Shown: positions 43,092-50,397 of the stretch, in pieces
Position numbering within the stretch: the stretch's first letter is position 1
Layout: the number at the start of each line of letters is the position of its first letter
Assembly: GCF_006715175.1 (NCBI RefSeq)
Contig: NZ_VFMQ01000001.1
Location: forward strand, 2,542,001-2,606,000
Source: Curtobacterium citreum
GTDB taxonomy: Bacteria > Actinomycetota > Actinomycetes > Actinomycetales > Microbacteriaceae
Length of the DNA stretch: 64,000 nucleotides
Direction: 5' to 3'
The notes under the pieces: model-generated
What the model was told of the DNA's origin: nothing
What the model saw: only the letters and a program-made list of their open reading frames with translations
The model's database searches: none
Made by a program: the position numbers and the translations under genes

Positions 43092-44311
43092 GCGAGGCGG
43101 ATGCGGGTGCCGGCGCCGGGGTTGCTCAGCACGAGTGCCGTGCCGTCGACGGCCTGCACGCGCTCGATGATCGAGCGGCGGACGCCGAGCCGGGCGGCCG
43201 GGACGGCGGCGAGGTCGAACCCGGCGCCGTCGTCACCGACCTCGACGTGCACCGACGCGCCCCGCTGCTCGATGCAGACCCAGCGCCGGACGGCCGGTCC
43301 GCCGGCGTGCTGCACGCTGTTCACCGCGGCCTGCAGTGCGGCCGAGGCGATCGCGTCCGCGGCCGCGGCGGGCATCCGCAGCCCGCCGACTGGGGCGTCC
43401 CGCACGGTCACCGGCGCGCTGAGGGTGCCGAGGGCGTCGACGATCCGGTCCCGGAGCTCGACGACGGACACGGGAGGTGCCTCGCCGGGCAGGTCCGCGG
43501 CCGCGGCGCCGAGGTGGTCGATCGCGTTCCTGGCCATCCGTGCCGCCAGGGCCTTGGCCTCGGGCGTCTCGGCACGCGCGGCCGACAGCAGGGTCGTGAG
43601 CACGCTGTCGTGCACGATCGCGTCGACCTGCACGCGCTCGACCTCGGTCGCGTGCTCCCGGATCGCGGACGAGTACCGCCGCACCGCGGTGGCCTGGGCG
43701 ACGTCCACCGCCGCCGCCGCGCGCCGCAGCAGGACGGCGATCACGAGCACCGCGCCACTGAGGATCATGGTGAAGGCCCCGTCGAGCAGCGCCTGCGGGC
43801 CACCCGACCCGCCGAGGGGCGAGAAGGCGACCCAGGCGTACACGGCGGGGACGAGCGCGGTGTAGACGATCGCCCGCCACGGCGCGAAGCCCATCGCGGC
43901 CGCGGTCGAGCCGACGGTGCAGAACCACCACGGCCACGGCTTCTCGGCCCCCTCGAGCGGGTGCACGACCGTGAGCGGCCAGGTCACCAGCACGACGAGG
44001 AAGAGCAGGGCACACACGATCTGGGCGATCTGCGCCAGCCGCTGCGCGAACGCCGACACCCCGACGAACAGGAAGGACGCGCCGAGCAGCCCCGCCGCGA
44101 GCGGACCCCAGAACGGGTCGAGCGACGGGAGCTGCTGCAGCACGTTCGGGACGTTGATGGCCCCGAAGCCGATCGCGGCGACCGCGATGAGGATCGCGAA
44201 CGCCCGCTCGACCGACGCCTGCGTGATCGACGGCCGGACGCCGCGCGCCGGGTCGATCCCGAACGGCGCGGGTTCGGCGAGCGCCGGCGCGGGCTCGGCC
44301 GCGGTGGCCAC
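43067..44311 (-). CDS. Sensor histidine kinase (NarL/LuxR-partner type)
   Basis: A 414-residue membrane kinase. About six membrane segments occupy residues 30-195. The dimerisation helix carries D-A-I-V-H-D-S-V-L-T with the likely phospho-histidine. The ATPase domain has N-S-V-Q-H-A-G-G (N-box), G-D-D-G-A-G-F-D (G1) and S-N-P-G-A-G-T-R-I (G2). It starts 3 nt after the response regulator gene and overlaps the following gene. The signal is unknown. The kinase is intact although its regulator is frameshifted. Confidence 0.85.
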   Translation of the reverse strand: MATAAEPAPALAEPAPFGIDPARGVRPSITQASVERAFAILIAVAAIGFGAINVPNVLQQLPSLDPFWGPLAAGLLGASFLFVGVSAFAQRLAQIAQIVCALLFLVVLVTWPLTVVHPLEGAEKPWPWWFCTVGSTAAAMGFAPWRAIVYTALVPAVYAWVAFSPLGGSGGPQALLDGAFTMILSGAVLVIAVLLRRAAAAVDVAQATAVRRYSSAIREHATEVERVQVDAIVHDSVLTTLLSAARAETPEAKALAARMARNAIDHLGAAAADLPGEAPPVSVVELRDRIVDALGTLSAPVTVRDAPVGGLRMPAAAADAIASAALQAAVNSVQHAGGPAVRRWVCIEQRGASVHVEVGDDGAGFDLAAVPAARLGVRRSIIERVQAVDGTALVLSNPGAGTRIRLAWSSGGRS

Positions 44312-44314
44312 GGG

Positions 44315-45030
44315 TCAGCGACCGTCCGCGTCGGGGTCGATGCCCGAGTCGAGGCCCGGCAGGATGCCGTCCTCGACCGCACGACGGAGCAGGTCGACCT
44401 TGGTCGGCGCGGGTCGGCCGACCTCGACGTACTTCACGCGGATGCGGTCGAGGTACTCCCGCGCGGTCGAGTACCCGATGCCGAGCTGCTGGGCGGCGAG
44501 CTTGAGCGGCAGGCCGGACGCGTACAGGTGCAGGATCTCCCGCTCCCGACGGCCGAGCTGGGCCTTCGCGAAGTCGCGGTCGGCGTCGATGGCGCTCGCC
44601 CACTCGAGGTTGTTGAGGACGTCGCCGCGTGCCACGGTCGCGACGGCGGCCATCACGGTCTTCGTCGCCGAGGACTTCGGGATGACGCCGGCGGCCCCTG
44701 CGCCAGTGCCTCGCGGACGCTCGCCACGCGGTCGGCGATGGAGTGCACGAGGACCGCGGAACCGGTGCCCTGCACACCCTTCACGTTCGCCGTGACGGTC
44801 GAGCCGTCGCCGAGCGACAGGTCGAGGACGACGACGTCGACCTCACGACCGTCGAGGTGGTCGATGTACTCGCGGACGCTCGCGGCGGTGAGCACCACCT
44901 CGAAGCCCTCGTTCTGGCACGCCGCCTGGATCCCGAGTCGCACGGACTCGTGGTCGTCGACGATCGCGACGCGGACCGGTCTGGTCGCGAGTCCGGTCGC
45001 TCCGGTGCTGGTGTTCGTGTCTGCTGCCAC
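44315..45030 (-). pseudogene. LuxR-type response regulator interrupted by a one-base frameshift
   Basis: The first frame (45030 down to 44653) gives a receiver domain: V-A-I-V-D-D-H-E-S and V-V-V-L-D-L-S-L-G-D with the phospho-acceptor Asp. It then runs into an arginine-rich nonsense tail after A-L-A-Q-G. The second frame (to 44315) continues the family exactly: A-A-G-V-I-P-K-S-S-A-T-K-T-V, then a LuxR helix-turn-helix with G-R-R-E-R-E-I-L and Y-S-T-A-R-E-Y-L-D-R-I-R-V-K-Y. Adding one G to the run at 44695-44698 (CCCC on the plus strand) restores a full regulator of about 239 residues. GTG 45030 has GAGAGG upstream. This is either a real frameshift, a phase-variable run or a sequencing error. 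Confidence 0.85.
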
Positions 45031-45158
45031 GGTGGCCTCTCGTTCCGATGCGCGCCCAGCCCCTGATACTGGGAGCGATCACCGACCAAGGATACCCAGG
45101 ATGCACCCAGCCACCGGGTTCCTGTGCACCGCGTCACGCAACCCGGCGTCACCCGACC

Positions 45159-46418
45159 TCAGGCGAGCGGCACCAGGCGCGCCACGGCCTCCAGGTGGTG
45201 CGTGTGCGGGAACAGGTCGAACGCCCGCAACGCCTCGAGCCGGTACCCCAGGTCCGCGAACGTCGCGACGTCCCGCGCCAACGCGACCGGGTCGCACGCG
45301 ACGTAGACGACCTGCGCCGGCTGGAGCGCGGCGATCTGCACGACGACCTCGCGCCCGGCGCCCGAGCGCGGCGGGTCGAGCACGACCGTGCCGGCGCGGA
45401 AGCGCTCCAGCTCGGGCCGGGACGCACCGGCGGCGGTCCGCGCGAGCCACCGGTCGACGCGGCCGGTCTCGGCACGGGCGCCGATCCACTCGGCGAGGTT
45501 CTCCTGCGCGTGCTCCGTCGCGCGGGGCGCGCTCTCGACGCTCGTGATGCGCGCCTTGGGCCCGACGACGTCGCCGAGCGCGGCGGCGAGCAGGCCGACG
45601 CCGCCGTACAGGTCCAGGTGCTGCCCCTCCGGGTCGACGCGGTCGCGGTCGACCAGGTCCTGCACGGCCGCGGTCAGCACCGCCGGGGCCTGACGGTGGA
45701 CCTGCCAGAAGCCGGTGTCGTCGACCGCGAACGCACGCTCCCCGACGAGCTCGCGCACCACGGTCGGCGCCTGCGCGTCGATCACGAGCCGAGCGCCCTC
45801 GGCACCGCTCGGGGCGAGGACGTCCACGACGGACGCACCGGGCAGCGCCCCGCGGCCGAGCGGCGCACTCCCCTGCACGACGTCGGTGACGAGCGGCAGC
45901 GAGGCCACCGGCACGACCGTGTGCGAGCGGGACGCGTACGGGCCGGCGGTGCCGTCCTCGTCGACGTGCAGCCGGACACGTGTGCGCCAGCCGAGACCGT
46001 TCGCCGCGTCGTCGCCGGGGGCCGCCTCGACCACGACGTCGTGCCCGAGCGCCTCGACGAGGTCCGTCCGGGCGAAGCGCGCGAAGGCGTCGACGAGCAC
46101 GTCGTGCTTCAGCGTGCGCTGGTGGGCGAGTGCGATGTGTCCGAACTCGGCACCGCCCGCACGCACGGCCGGGTCGCGGTCCAGCGCGGCCTCGGGCCAG
46201 ACGTGCTCCACGCGGTGCTCGCTCGGCGTGACGACCGACACCGTGTCAGCGCGCCAGAACGACTTCTTGCGGTCCTCGGTCACGCGGGCGACGACGCGCT
46301 CGCCCGGGACGGCGTCCGAGACGAACACCACGCGCCCCTCGTGCCGTGCCACCGAGATCCCGCCGTGGGCGATCCCGGTGACGTCGAGTTCGAGCAGCCT
46401 GCCGACGGATTCACCCAT
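45159..46418 (-). CDS. TRAM-domain class I RNA (uracil-5-)-methyltransferase
   Basis: A 419-residue RlmD/RumA-like enzyme that would methylate a uridine in rRNA or tRNA using SAM. Residues about 1-65 form a TRAM domain (G-I-A-H-G-G-I-S-V-A-R). The catalytic half has D-L-Y-G-G-V-G-L-L-A-A-A-L, V-V-L-D-P-P-R-S-G-A-G and the nucleophile region V-Y-V-A-C-D-P. The cysteines that hold an Fe-S cluster in RumA are absent near residues 75-95. ATG 46418 lies only 14 bp from the divergent maf start. Confidence 0.87.
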   Translation of the reverse strand: MGESVGRLLELDVTGIAHGGISVARHEGRVVFVSDAVPGERVVARVTEDRKKSFWRADTVSVVTPSEHRVEHVWPEAALDRDPAVRAGGAEFGHIALAHQRTLKHDVLVDAFARFARTDLVEALGHDVVVEAAPGDDAANGLGWRTRVRLHVDEDGTAGPYASRSHTVVPVASLPLVTDVVQGSAPLGRGALPGASVVDVLAPSGAEGARLVIDAQAPTVVRELVGERAFAVDDTGFWQVHRQAPAVLTAAVQDLVDRDRVDPEGQHLDLYGGVGLLAAALGDVVGPKARITSVESAPRATEHAQENLAEWIGARAETGRVDRWLARTAAGASRPELERFRAGTVVLDPPRSGAGREVVVQIAALQPAQVVYVACDPVALARDVATFADLGYRLEALRAFDLFPHTHHLEAVARLVPLA

Positions 46419-46432
46419 GGTTCGATGTTCCC

Positions 46433-47230
46433 ATGCGTCTGTACCTCGCGAGTACGTCCCCCGCCCGCCGCGCACTCCTGGCGCAGACCGGCATCGAGCC
46501 GGTCCTCGTCGCCCCGGGCGTCGACGAGGACGCCGCGGTCGCCGCCGCTGCGGCTGCGCTGGGCCGGAACCTCACCGGTCCCGAGCTCGTCGCGATGCTC
46601 GCCGTCGCCAAGGCCGGCGCGGTCGCCGACGCACGGATCGCCGGCTCCCCCGTCGACGGGTTCGTGTTCGGCGGCGACTCCGCCTTCGAGGTCGACGGCG
46701 TCCTGCACGGCAAGCCGCACGAGCCGGCCGTCGCCCGCGAACGCTGGCGGCAGATGCTCGCCGCCGGCGGCGGCACCCTGTGGAGCGGCCACTGCGTCGT
46801 GGACCGTCGCGCCGACCGGCCTGCGGACCCGGCCGCGGACCGGACGGGAGGCACGGGGCGGGCCGGCACCGTGCCTCCCGTCCGGCAGGTGGACCCGTCG
46901 GACGGCGGGCCGCTCGGACCGGCCGGCCACCTGGGTGCGGTCGCGCCCGGCGGGTCGACGCTGGTCGCCGCCGGTGACCGCGTGGTCGCGGTCGACAGCG
47001 CGGTGCTCACGTTCGCCGACGACGTGTCGGTGGACGAGATCGACGCGTACGTCGCGACGGGCGAGCCGCTCGAGGTGGCGGGGGCCTTCACGATCGACGG
47101 GCGGGCCGCGGCGTACATCACCCGGATCGACGGTGCGCCGTCGGCCGTCGTGGGCCTGTCGCTGCCGGTGCTCCGGTCGATGTTGCTCCGCGGGTTCGGC
47201 ATCGCGTGGCACGACCTGTGGTCGATGTAG
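46433..47230 (+). CDS. maf: Maf-family nucleotide pyrophosphatase with in-frame insertion
   Basis: A 265-residue Maf protein, longer than the usual 190-220. The N-terminal L-A-S-T-S-P-A-R-R-A-L-L, F-G-G-D-S-A-F-E-V-D-G and the C-terminal Y-V-A-T-G-E-P-L-E-V-A-G-A-F-T-I-D-G are canonical. Between S-G-H-C-V-V-D (about 120-126) and V-D-S-A-V-L-T-F-A-D (from about 187) lies an R/G/P/A-rich insertion. Its DNA contains a perfect palindrome (46840-46885). Maf proteins hydrolyse non-canonical nucleoside triphosphates. maf just before accA follows the actinobacterial gene order. Whether the insertion is tolerated is unknown; the frame is intact. Confidence 0.9.
   Translation: MRLYLASTSPARRALLAQTGIEPVLVAPGVDEDAAVAAAAAALGRNLTGPELVAMLAVAKAGAVADARIAGSPVDGFVFGGDSAFEVDGVLHGKPHEPAVARERWRQMLAAGGGTLWSGHCVVDRRADRPADPAADRTGGTGRAGTVPPVRQVDPSDGGPLGPAGHLGAVAPGGSTLVAAGDRVVAVDSAVLTFADDVSVDEIDAYVATGEPLEVAGAFTIDGRAAAYITRIDGAPSAVVGLSLPVLRSMLLRGFGIAWHDLWSM
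46840..46885. repeat. 17-bp perfect palindrome within maf (repeat-family member)
   Basis: CCGGACGGGAGGCACGG at 46840-46856 and its exact complement at 46869-46885 are separated by 12 nt. The element is read in frame as about 15 residues of the Maf insertion. The core GACGGGAGGC recurs at 30272 (with complement), 39266 and 56573, with a near match at 8648. Confidence 0.75.
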
Positions 47231-47295
47231 ACATCCACACTTGTTCGCCGCGGTTCTTTGTGGATGCCGGTCAATTCGGGCCGCCGTCGCACGAA

Positions 47296-47301
47296 TACGC
47301 T
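47296..47301 (+). promoter_or_regulatory. Putative -10 box for accA (TACGCT)
   Basis: TACGCT ends 8 nt before ATG 47310, and no ribosome site is present in between; a leaderless or near-leaderless mRNA is likely. Confidence 0.4.
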
Positions 47302-47309
47302 GACTTACC

Positions 47310-49088
47310 ATGCCCCGTATCAGCAAGGTCCTCATCGCGAACCGCGGCGAGATCGCCGTCCGCATCATCCGCGCGGCCCGCGACGCAGGCAAGGCATCGG
47401 TCGCGGTCTACGCCGACCAGGACCGTGACGCCCTCCACGCCCGCCTCGCCGACGAGGCGTACGCGCTGAACGGCACCACGAGCGCCGACACCTACCTCGT
47501 CATCGACAAGATCATCTCGGTCGCCCGACGGTCCGGCGCCGACGCCGTGCACCCGGGCTACGGGTTCCTCGCCGAGAACGCCGACTTCGCGCGCGCCGTG
47601 ATCGACGCCGGGCTGACCTGGATCGGCCCGTCGCCCGAGTCGATCGAGCGCCTCGGTGACAAGGTCTCCGCGCGCCACGTGGCCGAGAAGGTCGGTGCGC
47701 CGCTCGCCCCCGGGACGATCGAGCCCGTGCAGGACGTGTCCGAGGTGTTCGACTTCGTCGACCAGGTCGGGCTGCCCGTCGCGATCAAGGCGGCCTTCGG
47801 CGGCGGCGGCCGAGGCCTGAAGGTCGTCCGCTCCCGCGAGTCGGTGGAGGAACTGTTCGAGTCCGCCACGCGCGAGGCCATCGCGGCGTTCGGCCGTGGC
47901 GAGTGCTTCGTCGAGAAGTACCTCGACAAGCCGCGCCACGTCGAGACCCAGTGCCTGGCCGACGAGCACGGCAACGTCGTGATCGTCTCCACGCGCGACT
48001 GCTCGCTGCAGCGTCGCCACCAGAAGCTCGTCGAAGAGGCCCCGGCGCCCTACCTGACGCCCGACCAGGAGACGCGGCTGTACGAGTCGTCGAAGGCGAT
48101 CCTGCGCGAGGTCGGCTACGTCGGTGCCGGCACGTGCGAGTTCCTCATCGGCGCCGACGGCACGGTGTCCTTCCTCGAGGTGAACACCCGCCTGCAGGTC
48201 GAACACTGCGTCTCGGAAGAGGTGACGGGCATCGACCTCGTGCGTGAGCAGTTCCGCATCGCCGAGGGCGGCACGCTCGACTACGCCGACCCGGCGCCCC
48301 GCGGGCACTCGTTCGAGTTCCGCATCAACGGCGAGGACCCCGGGCGCAACTTCTTCCCGGCGCCCGGCCCGGTGCACGCCTTCGCCGCCCCCTCGGGCCC
48401 CGGCGTCCGTGTCGACTCCGGCGTCGTGTCCGGCGACGTCGTGTCCGGCTCGTTCGACTCGATGCTCGCGAAGCTCATCGTCACGGGTGCCACCCGCGAG
48501 GAGGCGCTGGAGCGCTCGCGCCGTGCCCTCGCCGAGTTCGAGGTCACCGGGCTGCCGACCGTGCTGCCCTTCCACCGCGCGGTCGTGTCCGACCCGGCCT
48601 TCGCCACCGACGACGCGACGCCGTTCAGCGTCTACACGCAGTGGATCGAGACCGACTTCCAGAACGACATCCCGGCCTGGACCGGCGCGACCGAGGAGCT
48701 CCCCGCTCCCGCCGAGCGCGACACGGTCGTCGTCGAGGTCCAGGGGAAGCGCATCGAGGTCACCATGCCGTCGATCGTCGGCGGTGGCGCCGCGGGTGCC
48801 GCCGGACGTCGCCCCGCCGGTCCGTCCGCCCCGCCGAAGCGCCGGTCCTCCGGGGTCCGCGGCGGCCTGGCGTCCTCGGGCTCCGTCACGTCGCCGATGC
48901 AGGCCACCGTCGTCAAGCTCGCGGTCGCCGAGGGTGACACCGTGGTGAAGGGCGACCTGCTCGTCGTCCTCGAGGCCATGAAGATGGAACAGCCCGTCCA
49001 GGCGCCGCGCGACGGCGTGGTGAAGGGGCTCAACGCCCCGGTCGGCCAGACGGTCTCGTCCGGCCACGTGCTGCTCGAGCTGGCGTAG
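47310..49088 (+). CDS. accA3: Acyl-CoA carboxylase alpha subunit (biotin carboxylase + carrier)
   Basis: A 592-residue protein. The biotin carboxylase domain covers about 1-450 ([34 protein letters not shown]). A linker of about 60 residues follows, then a biotin carrier domain from about 520, with the biotinylated lysine at about 558 in E-A-M-K-M-E-Q-P. It carboxylates biotin and serves the AccD/AccE encoded upstream; BirA attaches the biotin. The product malonyl- or methylmalonyl-CoA feeds lipid synthesis. A large palindrome follows 18 nt after the stop. Confidence 0.96.
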   Translation: MPRISKVLIANRGEIAVRIIRAARDAGKASVAVYADQDRDALHARLADEAYALNGTTSADTYLVIDKIISVARRSGADAVHPGYGFLAENADFARAVIDAGLTWIGPSPESIERLGDKVSARHVAEKVGAPLAPGTIEPVQDVSEVFDFVDQVGLPVAIKAAFGGGGRGLKVVRSRESVEELFESATREAIAAFGRGECFVEKYLDKPRHVETQCLADEHGNVVIVSTRDCSLQRRHQKLVEEAPAPYLTPDQETRLYESSKAILREVGYVGAGTCEFLIGADGTVSFLEVNTRLQVEHCVSEEVTGIDLVREQFRIAEGGTLDYADPAPRGHSFEFRINGEDPGRNFFPAPGPVHAFAAPSGPGVRVDSGVVSGDVVSGSFDSMLAKLIVTGATREEALERSRRALAEFEVTGLPTVLPFHRAVVSDPAFATDDATPFSVYTQWIETDFQNDIPAWTGATEELPAPAERDTVVVEVQGKRIEVTMPSIVGGGAAGAAGRRPAGPSAPPKRRSSGVRGGLASSGSVTSPMQATVVKLAVAEGDTVVKGDLLVVLEAMKMEQPVQAPRDGVVKGLNAPVGQTVSSGHVLLELA

Positions 49089-49106
49089 CCGGCGGGCGCT
49101 CGTTTC

Positions 49107-49166
49107 GCACAACCGAAAGCACACCGCACCGCCGAAAGGCCTGGTGCGGTGTGCTTTCCGTTGTGC
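49107..49166. repeat. 60-bp palindrome P1, left flank of DUF559-type gene
   Basis: Two 24-bp arms (49107-49130 and 49143-49166) with a single mismatch enclose 12 nt that themselves form GCC-GAAA-GGC. The outer ends are GCACAAC and GTTGTGC, and AAAGCACACC lies within the arm. It matches P2 (50289-50348) in length and outer sequence. It sits between convergent genes, so it can also stop transcription from both sides. Confidence 0.8.
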
Positions 49167-49186
49167 ACCACGCGACACCACGGTCG

Positions 49187-50140
49187 TCATCGGACCGTCG
49201 TGAACCGGGGGCGCGTCGTCGGGACACCCAACGAGCGGAGCAGCTCGCGCAGCAGTTCGGTGTCCTGGGTCTCCGCGTGCCCGATCCGACCGAAACCGTG
49301 GACACCCGGGCAGCGACGGATCCGGTCCTCGCGGCGTTTCTCGGCCACGACGACGTCCGCCGCCGTCTGACCCGGCCGCCGGAGGGCCGGGTCGGTGTAC
49401 TTGACCCGTCCGTCGTACTCGAGCACCACGCCCTGCTCAGGGAACCAGAAGTCGACGAAGCCGACCAGCCCCGCGTCGTCGTCGAACCGGTGCTGGAGCT
49501 CGGGTTGCGGGGCACCGACCTCGTCGAGCGCGACCCGAGCCACCAACTCGCCCGGAGACCCGGATCGTCCGTCTGCGATCGCGACTGCCCGCTCCGCCCG
49601 CGCACGGTGGCGCACCGGCCCCGCGGCGACGAGTGCCGCGATGAGTCGCTCGCGATCCGTTCCCCTCGCGAGCACCGCGTCCAGGGCAGGCACGCTCGTC
49701 CGGAGCGGGTACGCGATGGCCAGGTCGACCGCGGTGGTCGCCAGGTCCGTCAGGCGACGTCCCGTGGCCGTCATCTCGGCCAGGCGGAACTGTCGCCCGG
49801 CTCCGGGCCGCTTGTGCACGGAACGCAGCGTCTGTCCCGTCGACCGCAACGGATCGATCACCTCGACCAAGTCGGGGAACTCTCCAGGCCACGGCAGCCC
49901 GTGCAGCGCGGCGGCCGAGGCGTGTGACACGATCAGCCGAGGGGCGAGCCGGTCGTGCACGGCCTTGACCCGGGCGATGTGGCGCTCACCTGGTGTCGCT
50001 CGCCGCCACTCGTCGCCGAGGACGAACCGACCCGGGCCGACGCGGACGAGCTCCCCGCGCAGAGCTCGCTCGCGGTGTCCACGACCGCGACGCCCGCTCG
50101 GGTCCGCTTCCCCACCGACGACGATCTCGAGTCTGGCCAT
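49187..50140 (-). CDS. AbiEi-like/DUF559 protein with PD-(D/E)XK-type nuclease motif
   Basis: About 317 residues from ATG 50140. The N-terminal part (to about 90) resembles AbiEi-type antitoxin proteins, with H-A-S-A-A-A-L-H-G-L-P. The C-terminal 130 residues are DUF559-like and related to very-short-patch endonucleases. S-P-G-E (Glu about 198), G-F-V-D-F-W-F-P (Asp about 230), then L-E-Y-D-G-R-V-K-Y (Glu about 241, Lys about 247) give an E...D...E-x-K pattern as in PD-(D/E)XK nucleases. Codon and base use do not differ obviously from neighbours. It is alone on its strand between two related 60-bp palindromes. No cognate AbiEii toxin gene is adjacent. Nuclease activity is inferred. Confidence 0.75.
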   Translation of the reverse strand: MARLEIVVGGEADPSGRRGRGHRERALRGELVRVGPGRFVLGDEWRRATPGERHIARVKAVHDRLAPRLIVSHASAAALHGLPWPGEFPDLVEVIDPLRSTGQTLRSVHKRPGAGRQFRLAEMTATGRRLTDLATTAVDLAIAYPLRTSVPALDAVLARGTDRERLIAALVAAGPVRHRARAERAVAIADGRSGSPGELVARVALDEVGAPQPELQHRFDDDAGLVGFVDFWFPEQGVVLEYDGRVKYTDPALRRPGQTAADVVVAEKRREDRIRRCPGVHGFGRIGHAETQDTELLRELLRSLGVPTTRPRFTTVR

Positions 50141-50288
50141 GCAGACGACGGTGGCACCGCGCCGATGTCCGCGGCGACGCACAGCACTCCCTTGTGGACT
50201 CCGGAACCGCAGACCTGGGCTGTGGAGGAGTCGCGAGGGAGCCTTCGTGCCGCCGCGGTGCGCGCGGGCAATGGTGCGGATTGCTCCT

Positions 50289-50348
50289 GCACAACGCAAA
50301 GCACACCACGCCATGCGATCGCGTGGCGCGGCGTGCTTTGCGTTGTGC
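50289..50348. repeat. 60-bp palindrome P2, right flank of DUF559-type gene
   Basis: Arms of 25 bp (50289-50313 and 50324-50348) pair with two mismatches. The 10-nt centre TGCGATCGCG is itself nearly palindromic, so the whole 60 bp can fold as one hairpin. It shares GCACAAC, AAAGCACACC and the 60-bp length with P1. It stands 148 bp upstream of the DUF559-type start and 49 bp after the end of the phosphomannomutase gene. Confidence 0.8.
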
Positions 50349-50397
50349 GGACGACCCCGGCCGGCGGCCGACCGACCGTCCGCGGCCGCCCCGCCCC

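Noticed and set aside
49107..49166. P1 as only a simple terminator
   Set aside because: It may terminate transcription, but its match in length and sequence to P2 on the other side of the gene is not explained by that alone.
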